NCBI RefSeq assembly: GCF_020906275.1
Contig: NZ_CP086727.1
Span: forward strand, 1-64,000
Direction: 5' to 3'
DNA from: Parasphingorhabdus litoris DSM 22379
GTDB lineage: Bacteria > Pseudomonadota > Alphaproteobacteria > Sphingomonadales > Sphingomonadaceae
Length of the DNA: 64,000 nt
Shown: piece by piece, positions 52,453-60,996 of the stretch
Layout of the letters: every line of letters begins with the position of its first letter
How positions within the stretch are numbered: the first letter of the stretch is position 1
Notes under the pieces: generated by a model
What the model was told of the DNA's origin: nothing
The model's database searches: none
What the model saw: the letters and a program-made list of their open reading frames with translations, nothing else
Position numbers and translations under genes: made by a program

Positions 52453-53619
52453 TTAACCGGATTTCTTGAACGGCCCCATTTCGGCCAGAAATTCGATATC
52501 GGCGGCAACTGCCCGCCGTTCTCGGTCCAGATAGTCGGCGATGGCTGACCGGAAACCGGGATCCACGATATAATGAGCGGACCAGGTCGGCACAGGCTGA
52601 TAACCGCGAGCCAGTTTATGGCTGCCCTGCGCGCCTGCTTCGACATATTTCAGTCCGCGCGCGATGGCCGCATCAATCGCTTGATAATAGCAAATTTCGA
52701 AATGCAGAAACGGCACATCGCGGCTGCAACCCCAATAGCGGCCGTATAAGGTCTCCGCGCCGATCACATTAAGAGCACCGGCAATCGGGATACCGTCCTG
52801 AAGCGCCAAGATCAGTAGCAGCTTTTCGCCCATTTTCTGGTGCAGAAGATCAAATGCAGCCCGTGTCAGATAGGGTGTTCCCCATTTGCGGGCACCAGTA
52901 TCCTGATAAAATTGCCAGAAATAGTCCCAATGTTCATCGGTGATATCATCGCCGGAAACATGGATGATCTCGGCTGCCTCCTGTGCCTTTCGGCGTTCCT
53001 TTTTTATCGCCTTGCGCTTGCGGGATGAAAGCGCCGCGAGAAAATCGTCGAAGCTGGCATAATCATCATTGCGCCAGTGAAACTGGCTGTCTGCGCGGAT
53101 CATCCATCCCGCTTCTCGGAAAAAATCGAGCTGGTTTTCCGCTACAAAAGTCGCGTGAACCGAAGAGATGCCGTTATTGGCTGTCAGCTGCTCGGCGGCG
53201 CGCAATATCGGTACGGCCATACTTTCGTCTTTCAACAACAGGCGCGGTCCCGGGACAGGGGAGAAAGGGGAAGCAATCTGGATTTTCGGATAATATTGCC
53301 CGCCGGCATTTTCAAAAGCATGCGCCCATTGCTGATCAAAAATATACTCACCCTGACTATGGGATTTCAGATAGCTGGGTAGGCATGCGGCGATCTTTCC
53401 CGCTTCATCCTCGATGATGATGGGCAGGGATTTCCACCCGGTCCCCGGCCCTACGCTGCCCGATTCCTCCATCGCCGACAGGAAGGCATGGGATATGAAC
53501 GGGTTGGTCGTACCCGCACAGGCGTCCCACTGATCCGCTGACAAACTGGCAATATCATCAGCCACACGGGCGACAATTCCGGTCGGATTGTTGGTTGGTG
53601 GCGGAGGAGATTCTGACAT
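52453..53619 (-). CDS. GNAT-like acyltransferase, COG3146 family
   Basis: A 388-residue protein of the COG3146 (DUF482) family, often labelled peptidoglycan-related N-acyltransferase. The PHVSFAF-like start NPFISHAFLSAMEESG, the FDQQWAHAFENAGGQYYPKIQIASPFSPVPG block, and YGRYWGCSRDVPFLHFEICYYQAIDAAI are typical. Residues 30-250 form one GNAT-like unit and the rest a second. The reaction is not established. It precedes, on the same strand, the GDPD and RidA genes. Confidence 0.82.
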   Translation of the reverse strand: MSESPPPPTNNPTGIVARVADDIASLSADQWDACAGTTNPFISHAFLSAMEESGSVGPGTGWKSLPIIIEDEAGKIAACLPSYLKSHSQGEYIFDQQWAHAFENAGGQYYPKIQIASPFSPVPGPRLLLKDESMAVPILRAAEQLTANNGISSVHATFVAENQLDFFREAGWMIRADSQFHWRNDDYASFDDFLAALSSRKRKAIKKERRKAQEAAEIIHVSGDDITDEHWDYFWQFYQDTGARKWGTPYLTRAAFDLLHQKMGEKLLLILALQDGIPIAGALNVIGAETLYGRYWGCSRDVPFLHFEICYYQAIDAAIARGLKYVEAGAQGSHKLARGYQPVPTWSAHYIVDPGFRSAIADYLDRERRAVAADIEFLAEMGPFKKSG

Positions 53620-53634
53620 GTGGCGTGAATGGTA

Positions 53635-54414
53635 TCAGCTCTGCGGCATCTCATAAACTGGTTCATCAGCATGTATCGCTGCGATTTTCTCTTGGCTTGC
53701 AGTGCGGACCGTCCAAGTGACGACTGGCAGGCCTCTCTTGCGGTTTGATGCAGCAAAGGATGATGGAAAATCGCGGATATCATAAGCCAGAAAATCGGGC
53801 TTTGCGGTCCATAGGCTCTGATGCCGCGCGATCCGTCCTTTGAGGTTCTTGCTACCCTCTTCGGTCACGACCAGTCCGCGCACGATATGTGCCGCATTCT
53901 TTCGGAACCAGGCGGATACGAGCGGGTTGAATGACATGATCGCCGCCTTGCCGGTATAGCCTTCCAGTGCTCGTCGCACAGAAAGGCACAGGGGGCCGAC
54001 GCGCATATCATTGGACTTGATTTCGATCAGTATCGGTACCTGTCCGGCAACTTGTGCGAGTGTGGCGCGAAGGCGTGGGATTTTCCCATGTCCGTCGTTG
54101 AGGTCGATCTGGTCAATATCGCTGGCGCGCAGATTGGCCAGCTTGCCCTTCTCTCCGGTCAAGCGATCCAGCCCGAAATCATGAAACACAAAGGCGGTGC
54201 CATCTTCGGCGGCCTGCACATCGCACTCAATGCCATGTCCGCGTTTTATCGCGGCGTCGAAGGCGGCAGGACTATTTTCCAGAACATCCCCATTTTGTGA
54301 GGGGCCATGTAGCCCGCGATGGGCATAGGGCTGACCTTTCAGAAATGCGACCCGGGCCGGTTCGGGCGCCGGTGCGAGCAACGCATCAAGCCGGCTTGAT
54401 AGCGACAATGGCAT
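53635..54414 (-). CDS. Glycerophosphodiester phosphodiesterase family protein
   Basis: A 259-residue TIM-barrel phosphodiesterase. AHRGLHG (first catalytic histidine), ENSPAAFDAA, GIECDVQ and FHDFGLDRLT (second histidine) are the GDPD metal-binding motifs. No signal peptide is evident; it is probably cytoplasmic. ATG 54414 overlaps the RidA stop by 29 bp. It probably hydrolyses glycerophosphodiesters, but substrate is not assigned. Confidence 0.88.
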   Translation of the reverse strand: MPLSLSSRLDALLAPAPEPARVAFLKGQPYAHRGLHGPSQNGDVLENSPAAFDAAIKRGHGIECDVQAAEDGTAFVFHDFGLDRLTGEKGKLANLRASDIDQIDLNDGHGKIPRLRATLAQVAGQVPILIEIKSNDMRVGPLCLSVRRALEGYTGKAAIMSFNPLVSAWFRKNAAHIVRGLVVTEEGSKNLKGRIARHQSLWTAKPDFLAYDIRDFPSSFAASNRKRGLPVVTWTVRTASQEKIAAIHADEPVYEMPQS

Positions 54415-54853
54415 CCACCTCAACCGCAACGCCAAGCGGAAGCGCAGCGACACCGACAGCGCTGCGCGCATGTTGCCCGGCGGCCCCAAAAATGACCTCC
54501 ATCATGTCAGAGCAGCCATTGGCGACTTTGGGGTGATCGGTATAATCGGCCGTGCTGTTAACGAACACGCCCAGTTTTACGATTCTGTCAACCCGGTCCA
54601 GTGATCCCGTCGCCTGCTTGATCTGGGCTGCGATCATCAGCGCACAGGCTTTGGCCGCCTGCTGTCCTTCCTCGAGAGTCATACCATCGCCTAACCGCCC
54701 GGTTATCAGTTTGCCGTCGGCCATTGATACCTGACCGCTGATATGGAGCAATCCGTTTATTTCCACAGCGGGGACATAGGACGCGACCGGCGCAGCCGCT
54801 TTGGGAAGCTCTATGCCCTTGTCGTTCAATGCTTTTTCAATCGTATCTGTCAT
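54386..54853 (-). CDS. RidA family protein
   Basis: A 155-residue RidA (YjgF/YER057c) protein. RidA enzymes hydrolyse reactive enamines and imines from PLP enzymes. The typical strand INGLLHISGQVSM, the arginine in QHARSAVGVAALPLGV, and VEVDAIVAI at the end are present. The stretch is longer than the 130-residue core, with an N-terminal extension of about 30 residues. It is co-transcribed with GDPD and a HAD gene. Confidence 0.9.
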   Translation of the reverse strand: MTDTIEKALNDKGIELPKAAAPVASYVPAVEINGLLHISGQVSMADGKLITGRLGDGMTLEEGQQAAKACALMIAAQIKQATGSLDRVDRIVKLGVFVNSTADYTDHPKVANGCSDMMEVIFGAAGQHARSAVGVAALPLGVAVEVDAIVAIKPA

Positions 54854-54866
54854 AGCGTCAAATCAA

Positions 54867-55541
54867 TCATGTCTTGGCAAATCGGTCAAGCTCTTCTGGC
54901 GGCAAATCGATCGCTGGGGCGGCTTTTCCGGATTCAAATTTGTCGATGATCCAGTCAAGCGCATCAGACCACAGGTCGATACGGTCATGAGCGGCGGGAT
55001 TGGTCTTGATATGCTTGGCCAATATCGGTTCGCCAACCATTTGCAGCCGCCAGACATCAGGCGCATATTTCGCCACGCTGCTGTGTTGATGCCCCAGATC
55101 ATCGACAAACACGGCCACGCTGGGATTGTAATCGGCGACGATTTTCGCCAGCGGTTCACCCTTGCCGCCCTGATTACAAAAAACCGGAAAATCAATGCCA
55201 ACGGCGCGCAGCTGTTCTGCACGCGCTTCCCGGCGGTCATCGAGCAAGTTGGTGAGGATCACGACGTCGGCGGCTTCGGCTAGCCGGTTTATGGCTTTGA
55301 CGGCACCATCAATGGCACCTTGCCGATACATTTCACCATCAAAAAATTCCTTTAGCATTGGCCAGACGGCGTCCTGCGGGACCAGCGTGCCGTCATGCTT
55401 GTGGCGCAGCGCGTCTACAAAACTACCGGATTCCAGATCGAAATGGATATGCTTGTCAGCATCCAGCCAATCGCGGAACGGCACGACCATATGCAGCAAT
55501 ACTTCATCGCAGTCGCTTATCAGAAGCGGCTTCTGGCTCAT
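54867..55541 (-). CDS. HAD family hydrolase
   Basis: A 224-residue haloacid dehalogenase superfamily hydrolase. Motif I is ISDCDEV (D10, D12), motif II VILTNL, motif IV VFVDDLGHQHSSV. Phosphatase activity is likely; the substrate is unknown. The start overlaps the DUF3572 stop by 4 bp and the gene ends 13 bp upstream of the RidA gene. Confidence 0.85.
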   Translation of the reverse strand: MSQKPLLISDCDEVLLHMVVPFRDWLDADKHIHFDLESGSFVDALRHKHDGTLVPQDAVWPMLKEFFDGEMYRQGAIDGAVKAINRLAEAADVVILTNLLDDRREARAEQLRAVGIDFPVFCNQGGKGEPLAKIVADYNPSVAVFVDDLGHQHSSVAKYAPDVWRLQMVGEPILAKHIKTNPAAHDRIDLWSDALDWIIDKFESGKAAPAIDLPPEELDRFAKT

Positions 55542-55825
55542 GTGAAATCTCCGGGATTGTTTAGATATTGGGCCGCGACAGCCAATTTTTCAGGCGGAAC
55601 ACCGATGGCGTCGGCGCAGGCAACCAGATCGGGTTCATGATTAGCAAGAAAACCCAGAAGCGAGGAAAGCATCGCCGGGTCTTCCAAACCAGAGCGCAGC
55701 TCTCTGGGATCCAGGCCGGTCAGGGCGAGCAGGCGCTGTGCGCGATCTTCATCCTGCAACACCCAGCCAAGGGCTTGTAGTGCCAATATTTCGGTTTCTG
55801 CGGAGATATTGCTATTTGTTTCCAT
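55538..55825 (-). CDS. DUF3572 family protein
   Basis: A 95-residue cytoplasmic protein of the alphaproteobacterial DUF3572 family. ILALQALGWVLQDEDRAQRLLALTGLDPRELRSGLED and LGFLANHEPDLVACADAIGVPPE (each split here by mention only) form the expected helices. Function is unknown. It is divergent from divK, 53 bp away, and is often its neighbour in alphaproteobacteria. Confidence 0.82.
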   Translation of the reverse strand: METNSNISAETEILALQALGWVLQDEDRAQRLLALTGLDPRELRSGLEDPAMLSSLLGFLANHEPDLVACADAIGVPPEKLAVAAQYLNNPGDFT

Positions 55826-55878
55826 TTCGGCTTTCGCCTAAAGGGTTAACTGGGCGTTTGGAAGGGGCAAGTCGCACC

Positions 55879-56247
55879 GTGGCAAAAAGAGTTCTGGTCG
55901 TAGAAGATAATGAGCTGAACCTGAAACTGTTCTGCGACCTGCTGCGCGCGCACGGTTTTGTTGTCGAACCGGTGAAAGATGGCCGGGAGGTATTGGACAA
56001 AGCGCGCAGTTTCGTCCCCAATCTGGTGATCATGGACATTCAGTTGCCGCATGTCAGCGGTCTTGATCTGATAGAGCAGATCAAAAAGGACGGGCAGCTT
56101 AAGATTATCCCGATCATGGCGGTGACGGCTTATGCCGGAAAGGGCGATGAAGACCGGATATTAAGTGCCGGGGCCGAGGCTTATGTTTCAAAGCCCATAT
56201 CAGTGGCAAAGTTTATCGAATCGGTGCAGGGCGTCCTACAACGTTAA
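55879..56247 (+). CDS. divK: Single-domain response regulator, DivK type
   Basis: DivK is a cell-polarity response regulator that in Caulobacter controls the CtrA phosphorelay through DivL and CckA. The 122-residue protein is one receiver domain: VVEDNELNLKLF (D10 and E9 acidic pair), phosphoacceptor D53 in VIMDIQLPHVSG, VTAYAGKGD and AYVSKPIS with the conserved lysine. The start is GTG 55879. GTTAACTGG lies in its upstream region. The divK-DUF3572 divergence supports the assignment. Confidence 0.87.
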   Translation: MAKRVLVVEDNELNLKLFCDLLRAHGFVVEPVKDGREVLDKARSFVPNLVIMDIQLPHVSGLDLIEQIKKDGQLKIIPIMAVTAYAGKGDEDRILSAGAEAYVSKPISVAKFIESVQGVLQR

Positions 56248-56285
56248 TCGCGATTGAACTTTTCAAATTTTCGGCAAAAAAGCGA

Positions 56286-56453
56286 TTATTTGATTTTCGC
56301 TTCTTTGAATTCGACATGCTTACGCACGATCGGATCATATTTACGCTGCACCATTTTTTCGGTGAGATTGCGCGGGTTTTTGCGCGTTACGTAGAAAAAG
56401 CCGGTATCCGCCGTGCTGACGAGTTTGATTTTTACATTGGCTGGTTTCGCCAT
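56286..56453 (-). CDS. rpmG: 50S ribosomal protein L33
   Basis: A 55-residue ribosomal protein: [21 protein letters not shown], then [17 protein letters not shown] and VEFKEAKIK at the end. This cysteine-free form is the usual alphaproteobacterial L33. Start ATG 56453 gives the normal length. It is convergent with divK. Confidence 0.95.
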   Translation of the reverse strand: MAKPANVKIKLVSTADTGFFYVTRKNPRNLTEKMVQRKYDPIVRKHVEFKEAKIK

Positions 56454-56612
56454 GGCGCATTCCTTAAAAAGCAATTTTCTGAAAAAGCGGCTTGTCCAAA
56501 ACTCGGCCCAATCCGCATTAATTGAGCGCGCTAATGCTGAAAGTGGCGGTGATTGTCAAGAAAAAGCCGTTTTCGTCAGCCGTGAATCTGTTGAGGCATC
56601 ATTTACTGCCCT

Positions 56613-56620
56613 TTAACCAT
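56613..56620 (+). promoter_or_regulatory. TTAACCAT motif upstream of the gene at 56657
   Basis: TTAACCAT, 37 bp before the start, in the same place and orientation as in the DUF4402, SEL1 and lptB upstream regions. A further TTAA is at 56641. Confidence 0.4.
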
Positions 56621-56656
56621 ATTTTTGCATGGTCGGCCGGTTAATGAGGCAATGCT

Positions 56657-56992
56657 ATGGATCACGATCAAAATCTACTCGTTCAGGCTGAAATGCTAAC
56701 TCTGTTGGAGGGCATGCCATCCTCGTTGGTGGAGAAGCATCCCGTACAGTTTCTGATGCATCTCGACCAGATACGGCAAAAAGCAGCACAGCATCATCTG
56801 ACAGCTTTGCATGATTTGAGCTGTGCTTTTGAATCGGCTTTGCAGCAAGCATTGCAAAATGGCAAAGGGGTGTTGGTGGCAGATTCTTATCTCGCAGCCA
56901 TGCAAGAAGCTCTGACGTGCGGTCCGATTAACCGCTCTATGTCGGAGGCGCTTTTGGCCAATGTGGCTTTGCGACTGGGCGGCCAGCCTTAA
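56657..56992 (+). CDS. Uncharacterised small protein
   Basis: A 111-residue protein rich in leucine and glutamine, predicted largely helical, without signal peptide or membrane span. I do not recognise its family. It is followed 11 bp later by the GDT1-type transporter gene, so co-transcription is likely. The upstream TTAACCAT motif suggests cell-cycle control, but this is inference. Function unknown. Confidence 0.7.
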   Translation: MDHDQNLLVQAEMLTLLEGMPSSLVEKHPVQFLMHLDQIRQKAAQHHLTALHDLSCAFESALQQALQNGKGVLVADSYLAAMQEALTCGPINRSMSEALLANVALRLGGQP

Positions 56993-57003
56993 CGATCAGT
57001 CTT

Positions 57004-57570
57004 GTGGATGCATTTCTCACTTCGCTATTTGCTTTGCTCCTGGCAGAAATGGGAGATCGGCCACAAATATTATGTGCTGCCCTGGCCATACGCTATGGCC
57101 GATTAACGCCTATTATCTTGGGATTGGGTTTGGCGACCCTGTTAAATTGCCTGATCTCAGCTTTTGCGGGTTCCATGGTCAATCAATGGATCAGTGAAGA
57201 ACCATTGCGGCTTTTTTATGCACTTTCCCTGCTCTTGGCGGGAATCGGTATGCTGGCGTGGCGGCGACCAGTGGATTTGCTTGAAAATTGGACGATAGGG
57301 CCATTTTGGACATCCTTTTTGGGGCTATTCATCTTGCAGTTTGGCGATAAAGGCCAATTCATACTCGCGGCGACCGCCGCTCGTACTGATGCGTGGGCAT
57401 TTGCCGCTGCAGGCGGATGGATTGGTGTGATGTTGGCCTGTATTCCGGCGCTGATTTTTCAGGAAAAGCTGGCTCAAATGATCCCGATAAAGCCCATCCG
57501 TTATACTGTCGGCGGTCTCTTCTTGCTTATAGGCATGGCATTGGCGCTAAGCGCCTGGGGAATCTTATAA
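57004..57570 (+). CDS. TMEM165/GDT1 family membrane transporter
   Basis: A 188-residue inner-membrane protein with about six spans. Two copies of the E-x-G-D motif of the family mark the two halves: LAEMGDRPQ near the N-terminus and LQFGDKGQF in the middle. The second has glutamine where the family usually has glutamate. Family members move Mn2+ or Ca2+; the ion here is not assigned. The GTG start at 57004 is used. It follows the uncharacterised gene by 11 bp. Confidence 0.85.
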   Translation: MDAFLTSLFALLLAEMGDRPQILCAALAIRYGRLTPIILGLGLATLLNCLISAFAGSMVNQWISEEPLRLFYALSLLLAGIGMLAWRRPVDLLENWTIGPFWTSFLGLFILQFGDKGQFILAATAARTDAWAFAAAGGWIGVMLACIPALIFQEKLAQMIPIKPIRYTVGGLFLLIGMALALSAWGIL

Positions 57571-57597
57571 AATTGTAATATCGATTATTATACAATT
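57571..57597. promoter_or_regulatory. Inverted repeat upstream of dps
   Basis: AATTGTA (57571-57577) and TACAATT (57591-57597) with a 13-bp spacer, centred on the region ATCGAT. It begins directly after the GDT1-type stop codon and lies 107 bp before dps. Spacing fits a dimeric redox or metal regulator (Fur, Irr or OxyR families), but the sequence does not match a consensus I know well. Confidence 0.4.
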
Positions 57598-57703
57598 AAA
57601 AAATCGATAAAAGCGATTAGATTGAGCCGTGTTTTGCGTTGGCTCCGTTTGATGAGGCTTACTATATCCATCGCATAACGACGGTAAACCGATGGAGATT
57701 GAT

Positions 57704-58168
57704 ATGACCACAGGTGACAATGCAAGAAAAGCCCTGGCTGATTCCCTGAATGGAGTGTTGGCCGACAGCTTTGCGCTCTATTTGAAGACCAAGAACTTTC
57801 ACTGGCATGTATCCGGCCCGCATTTCCGGGACTATCATTTGATGTTTGATGAGCAGGCGACGCAAATTTTGTTGACGACAGATGCCATCGCCGAGCGTGT
57901 CCGAAAAAATGGACAACGGACCCTGACGTCAATCGGGGATATATCCAAACGGCAAAATATTGCTGATAATGATGCCGAGAAATTGTCTGCTGAGGATATG
58001 CTCAAAGAACTGCGTCAGGACAATTTGTCACTGGTAGAGAATTTGCGGGCGGCCAAGGAGCTAGCGGGTGAAGCCGGCGATAATGCGACAGATGGTATCA
58101 TCGACGATTGGACCGATCAGGCCGAAGAAAGAGCCTGGTTTCTTCTAGAAAGCGCGCAGAACGCTTGA
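57704..58168 (+). CDS. dps: Dps family DNA-binding ferritin-like protein
   Basis: Dps forms 12-subunit shells that oxidise iron and protect DNA in starvation or peroxide stress. The 154-residue protein has the ferroxidase-site pattern FHWHVSGPHFRDYHLMFDEQA (first histidine, aspartate and glutamate) and DWTDQAEERAWFL. ATG 57704 is preferred because GGAG lies eight bases upstream; ATG 57692 is the alternative. It has a terminator after it and a possible operator before it. Confidence 0.93.
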   Translation: MTTGDNARKALADSLNGVLADSFALYLKTKNFHWHVSGPHFRDYHLMFDEQATQILLTTDAIAERVRKNGQRTLTSIGDISKRQNIADNDAEKLSAEDMLKELRQDNLSLVENLRAAKELAGEAGDNATDGIIDDWTDQAEERAWFLLESAQNA

Positions 58169-58187
58169 TCCAGACAAAATAGAGCAG

Positions 58188-58223
58188 AAAAGGGGCCCCG
58201 GATGTCGATCCGCAGGCCCCTTT
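58188..58223. terminator. Bidirectional terminator between dps and the cold-shock gene
   Basis: AAAGGGGCC (58189-58197) pairs with GGCCCCTTT (58215-58223). The inner loop CCGGATGTCGATCCGCA can form a smaller hairpin. On the plus strand it follows dps by 20 bp; on the minus strand it is downstream of the cold-shock protein gene, with T-rich flanks on both sides. It likely ends both transcripts. Confidence 0.85.
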
Positions 58224-58294
58224 CGCTGTTTACGCCATCTTCGAGAAAAAATAGCGGGCTTCTGTCCGCTAATTCTTTTCCATATGGTCTAAAT

Positions 58295-58981
58295 CTATTT
58301 GGAAACGAGGTTCACCGCTGCCGTTTTGCCGCGGCGATCAATTTCCAATTCAAATTCCAGCTTGTCGCCTTCTTCCAGACCGTTCATTCCAGCGCGTTCC
58401 ACTGCTGAGATATGAACGAAGGCATCCGGTTGACCATCATCGCGCTGGATGAAGCCAAAGCCCTTCATGCTGTTGAAAAACTTGACGGTGCCGCTTGCTT
58501 TCTCACCGGTCAATTCACGCTGTGGCGGTCCACCACGGTCATCACGCCCAGCAGATTCAGGGACTTCGATCAAGTCACCTTCTATCTGAATATCTGATGC
58601 AGAGACTTTGCCACCGCGATCCACGAGCGAGAACCGGAGACCTTGCCCTTCGGCAAGGCCTTTGAGGCCCGCACGTTCGACTTGACTGATATGCACAAAC
58701 ACGTCGTCGCCGCCCGTATCCTGGACAATGAATCCGAAACCTTTTTGCGCGTTGAAAAATTTAACTTTACCGGTGCTTTCGCCGACAACCTGGTCTGGCA
58801 TTCCGCCACCGTGGCCTCCGCCATGACCGCCGCCGCGCTGTCCACCACTATAGCCGGTGTCGGGCCGCGTGTATCTCTCTATTGGGGGGCCGCTATCGCC
58901 TTGATATCCATCAAAATTCTCATCACCAAAGCTATCACGCTTGTCCCGGCCTCTGCCACGCCGGTTTCTATCAAAACCCAT
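58295..58981 (-). CDS. Double cold-shock domain protein
   Basis: A 228-residue nucleic-acid chaperone with two cold-shock domains: residues about 70-130 (TGKVKFFNAQKGFGFIVQD) and about 160-228 (SGTVKFFNSMKGFGFIQRD), each with RNP-1 and VFVHISQVERAG. The N-terminus is arginine- and glycine-rich (RNRRGRGRDKRD, GGGHGGGHGGG), likely disordered and able to bind RNA. Start ATG 58981 is preferred; a TTG nine codons upstream is in frame. Most bacteria have single-domain cold-shock proteins; the tandem form occurs in alphaproteobacteria. Confidence 0.9.
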   Translation of the reverse strand: MGFDRNRRGRGRDKRDSFGDENFDGYQGDSGPPIERYTRPDTGYSGGQRGGGHGGGHGGGMPDQVVGESTGKVKFFNAQKGFGFIVQDTGGDDVFVHISQVERAGLKGLAEGQGLRFSLVDRGGKVSASDIQIEGDLIEVPESAGRDDRGGPPQRELTGEKASGTVKFFNSMKGFGFIQRDDGQPDAFVHISAVERAGMNGLEEGDKLEFELEIDRRGKTAAVNLVSK

Positions 58982-59169
58982 TCTTGAATCGTCTTTCACT
59001 TCGTCCAATAAATCTAATCAAATGTCGATGCGGACGATGGCACGAGCATTTTCTTACGCGAATCCCGATATTGCGCGGTGTAACCATATAGAAAAACCAT
59101 GGCTTGTGCGAACAAAATTCCGCACAAGGTTAATTTCTATTCAATCCCGATATTGCGCAAAGATGTTTT

Positions 59170-59532
59170 TTAAAAGAGCCAGGTCTTCGGATCTTCAATG
59201 GGCTCTTGTTTCTGGGCCTTCAGAAGCGCCAGAAGCGAACGCACGAAAACCCAAACGGCAACCGCAATCAGGATCGGAATTCCGATCAGTACAATTGACA
59301 AAATGACACCGATCACGCTCCCCACCAAACCAACAACGAAAGTCATTATGTGGAACTGTAAATGGCTTTCTTCCCAAGTGCCTGCCACTTCGTCTTTCCA
59401 GACAAAGGCGAGAACAATGCCGACCAGACCGGTTATGCCCACGAAAAACCCAGCCAAATAGAGCAGCGAAATAATCGTTGCTTTATTGAGGTCAAAACCG
59501 CCTGAAGTCGGTTGTGGTGTTTGGTCGGCCAT
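59170..59532 (-). CDS. DUF4870-type small membrane protein
   Basis: A 120-residue inner-membrane protein with three hydrophobic segments (about residues 20-45, 62-85 and 87-105). FDLNKATIISLLYLAGF and EESHLQFHIMTFVVGLVGSVIG suggest the DUF4870/YccF-like family. Function is unknown. It is divergent from the RNase D-like gene. Confidence 0.78.
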   Translation of the reverse strand: MADQTPQPTSGGFDLNKATIISLLYLAGFFVGITGLVGIVLAFVWKDEVAGTWEESHLQFHIMTFVVGLVGSVIGVILSIVLIGIPILIAVAVWVFVRSLLALLKAQKQEPIEDPKTWLF

Positions 59533-59676
59533 TGCAATTTTCCCCTTTTACCGCACAAATTCTGTGCTTTATCAGCAATCTAATTCTTGCTGTTTATCCC
59601 ATGCTGCGGCACATACTATAGCGCATCAAAGTTTTTTTTGAACTCTTTTCGAATTCACGGATATGGAGCAAGGCTG

Positions 59677-60294
59677 ATGGCCGTATTTTTTCACGAAGAA
59701 GACCTGCCTGCAGGCGCGTTGGCAGATGGCGCAGTTGCTGTTGATACGGAAACTATGGGCCTGCAAACATTACGGGACAGGCTGTGTTTGCTCCAGATAT
59801 CCGATGGCAATGGTGATGAACATCTTGTCCGTTTCAATCCCGGCACCGACTATGCGGCTCCCAATTTGCGACAGATATTGGCTGACCCTGATCGCATAAA
59901 ACTTTACCATTTTGCACGCTTCGATCTTGCCGCAATCGAATATTATATGGGCGTGATGGCAGAGCCAGTATTCTGTACCAAAATCGCATCACGTTTGATC
60001 CGTACCTACACGGATCGGCATGGCTTGAAGGAATTGGTAAGGGAATTGCTGGGTCAGGATATTTCCAAGCAACAACAATCGAGCGATTGGGGCGGCCCAG
60101 AACTGAGCGAAGCACAGCGCGAATATGCAGCTTCGGATGTTCGGTTCCTGCACCGGTTGAAAGATGAACTCGAAATGCGTCTGGAGAGGGAAGGGCGCAC
60201 CGCCATGGCCCAGGCCTGCTTTGACTTTCTTCCGCATCGCGCGCGTCTCGATATAGCAGGTTGGCCAGAAACTGATATATTCGCCCATGCCTGA
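59677..60294 (+). CDS. RNase D-type 3'-5' exonuclease, short form
   Basis: A 205-residue DEDDy exonuclease without HRDC domain. Exo I AVDTETMGL (D and E), Exo II HFARFDLAAIEYY, and Exo III YAASDVRFLHRL (tyrosine and aspartate) are all present. It probably processes tRNA or other small RNAs. ATG 59677 has GGAG eleven bases upstream. It lies just before lptC on the same strand. Confidence 0.9.
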   Translation: MAVFFHEEDLPAGALADGAVAVDTETMGLQTLRDRLCLLQISDGNGDEHLVRFNPGTDYAAPNLRQILADPDRIKLYHFARFDLAAIEYYMGVMAEPVFCTKIASRLIRTYTDRHGLKELVRELLGQDISKQQQSSDWGGPELSEAQREYAASDVRFLHRLKDELEMRLEREGRTAMAQACFDFLPHRARLDIAGWPETDIFAHA

Positions 60295-60351
60295 GGTAGA
60301 TCCGAATTCAGCCTTTATACATTCAAACCAGCGCTTTAAATATAGGTAGAG

Positions 60352-60996
60352 ATGACTACCACGACCGAACATATCAAAACCAAGCGCCAGCAATTTGCAT
60401 CGCCGGGCAGTAGCCATGACCGCAACATCCGTTGGCTGCGTGTGCTGTTGCCGCTGGGTGTCGGCGCTTTAGGCGCGTTGCTGGCATTGGCACCATTTAC
60501 AATGAGTGGTGAGATCAGTTTTGTTCTCGATAAGAACAGCGTCGATGTTGCGAAAGAACGTATGCGTGTAACCGAAGCCCTCTATCGCGGTGAAGATAGC
60601 CAGGGTCGGCCGTTTTCAATCAAGGCCGGATCGGCGGTACAGAAAAGCTCGCAAGAAGCAGTGGTCCAGCTCAAAGATTTATCGGCACGGATATTGTTGA
60701 ATGACGGCCCTGCCCAGATCCGCGCCGGCGCAGGGCAATATGATATGGATCGCGAGGACGTCAAAGTTCCTGGCGCCGTTCAGGTGGAAAGCGCGGGTGG
60801 GTATCGACTGACAACAAATAATGTGACCGTGGATTTAAAAGGCCGAACATTGAAAAGCGATGCGCCGGTTGAAGGCCGGACTAACATTGGGACATTTCGG
60901 GCAGACAGTTTGCGAGCGGATATGTCGGAACGCACGGTCACCCTCGACGGCAACGCAAAGTTGCGTATCGTGCAAAACGGACTAAGAGGTCGGTAA
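60352..60996 (+). CDS. lptC: LPS export ABC transporter periplasmic protein LptC
   Basis: Inner-membrane-anchored bridge protein of LPS transport, linking LptBFG to LptA. The 214-residue protein has one N-terminal span (about residues 27-50, WLRVLLPLGVGALGALLALAPF) and a beta-jellyroll. It ends at the base before lptA starts, so the two are translated together. Confidence 0.9.
   Translation: MTTTTEHIKTKRQQFASPGSSHDRNIRWLRVLLPLGVGALGALLALAPFTMSGEISFVLDKNSVDVAKERMRVTEALYRGEDSQGRPFSIKAGSAVQKSSQEAVVQLKDLSARILLNDGPAQIRAGAGQYDMDREDVKVPGAVQVESAGGYRLTTNNVTVDLKGRTLKSDAPVEGRTNIGTFRADSLRADMSERTVTLDGNAKLRIVQNGLRGR

Noticed and set aside
59639..59653. GAAC-N7-GAAT upstream of the RNase D-like gene as a LexA box
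   Set aside because: One of the eight fixed bases differs and no damage role is known for this gene.
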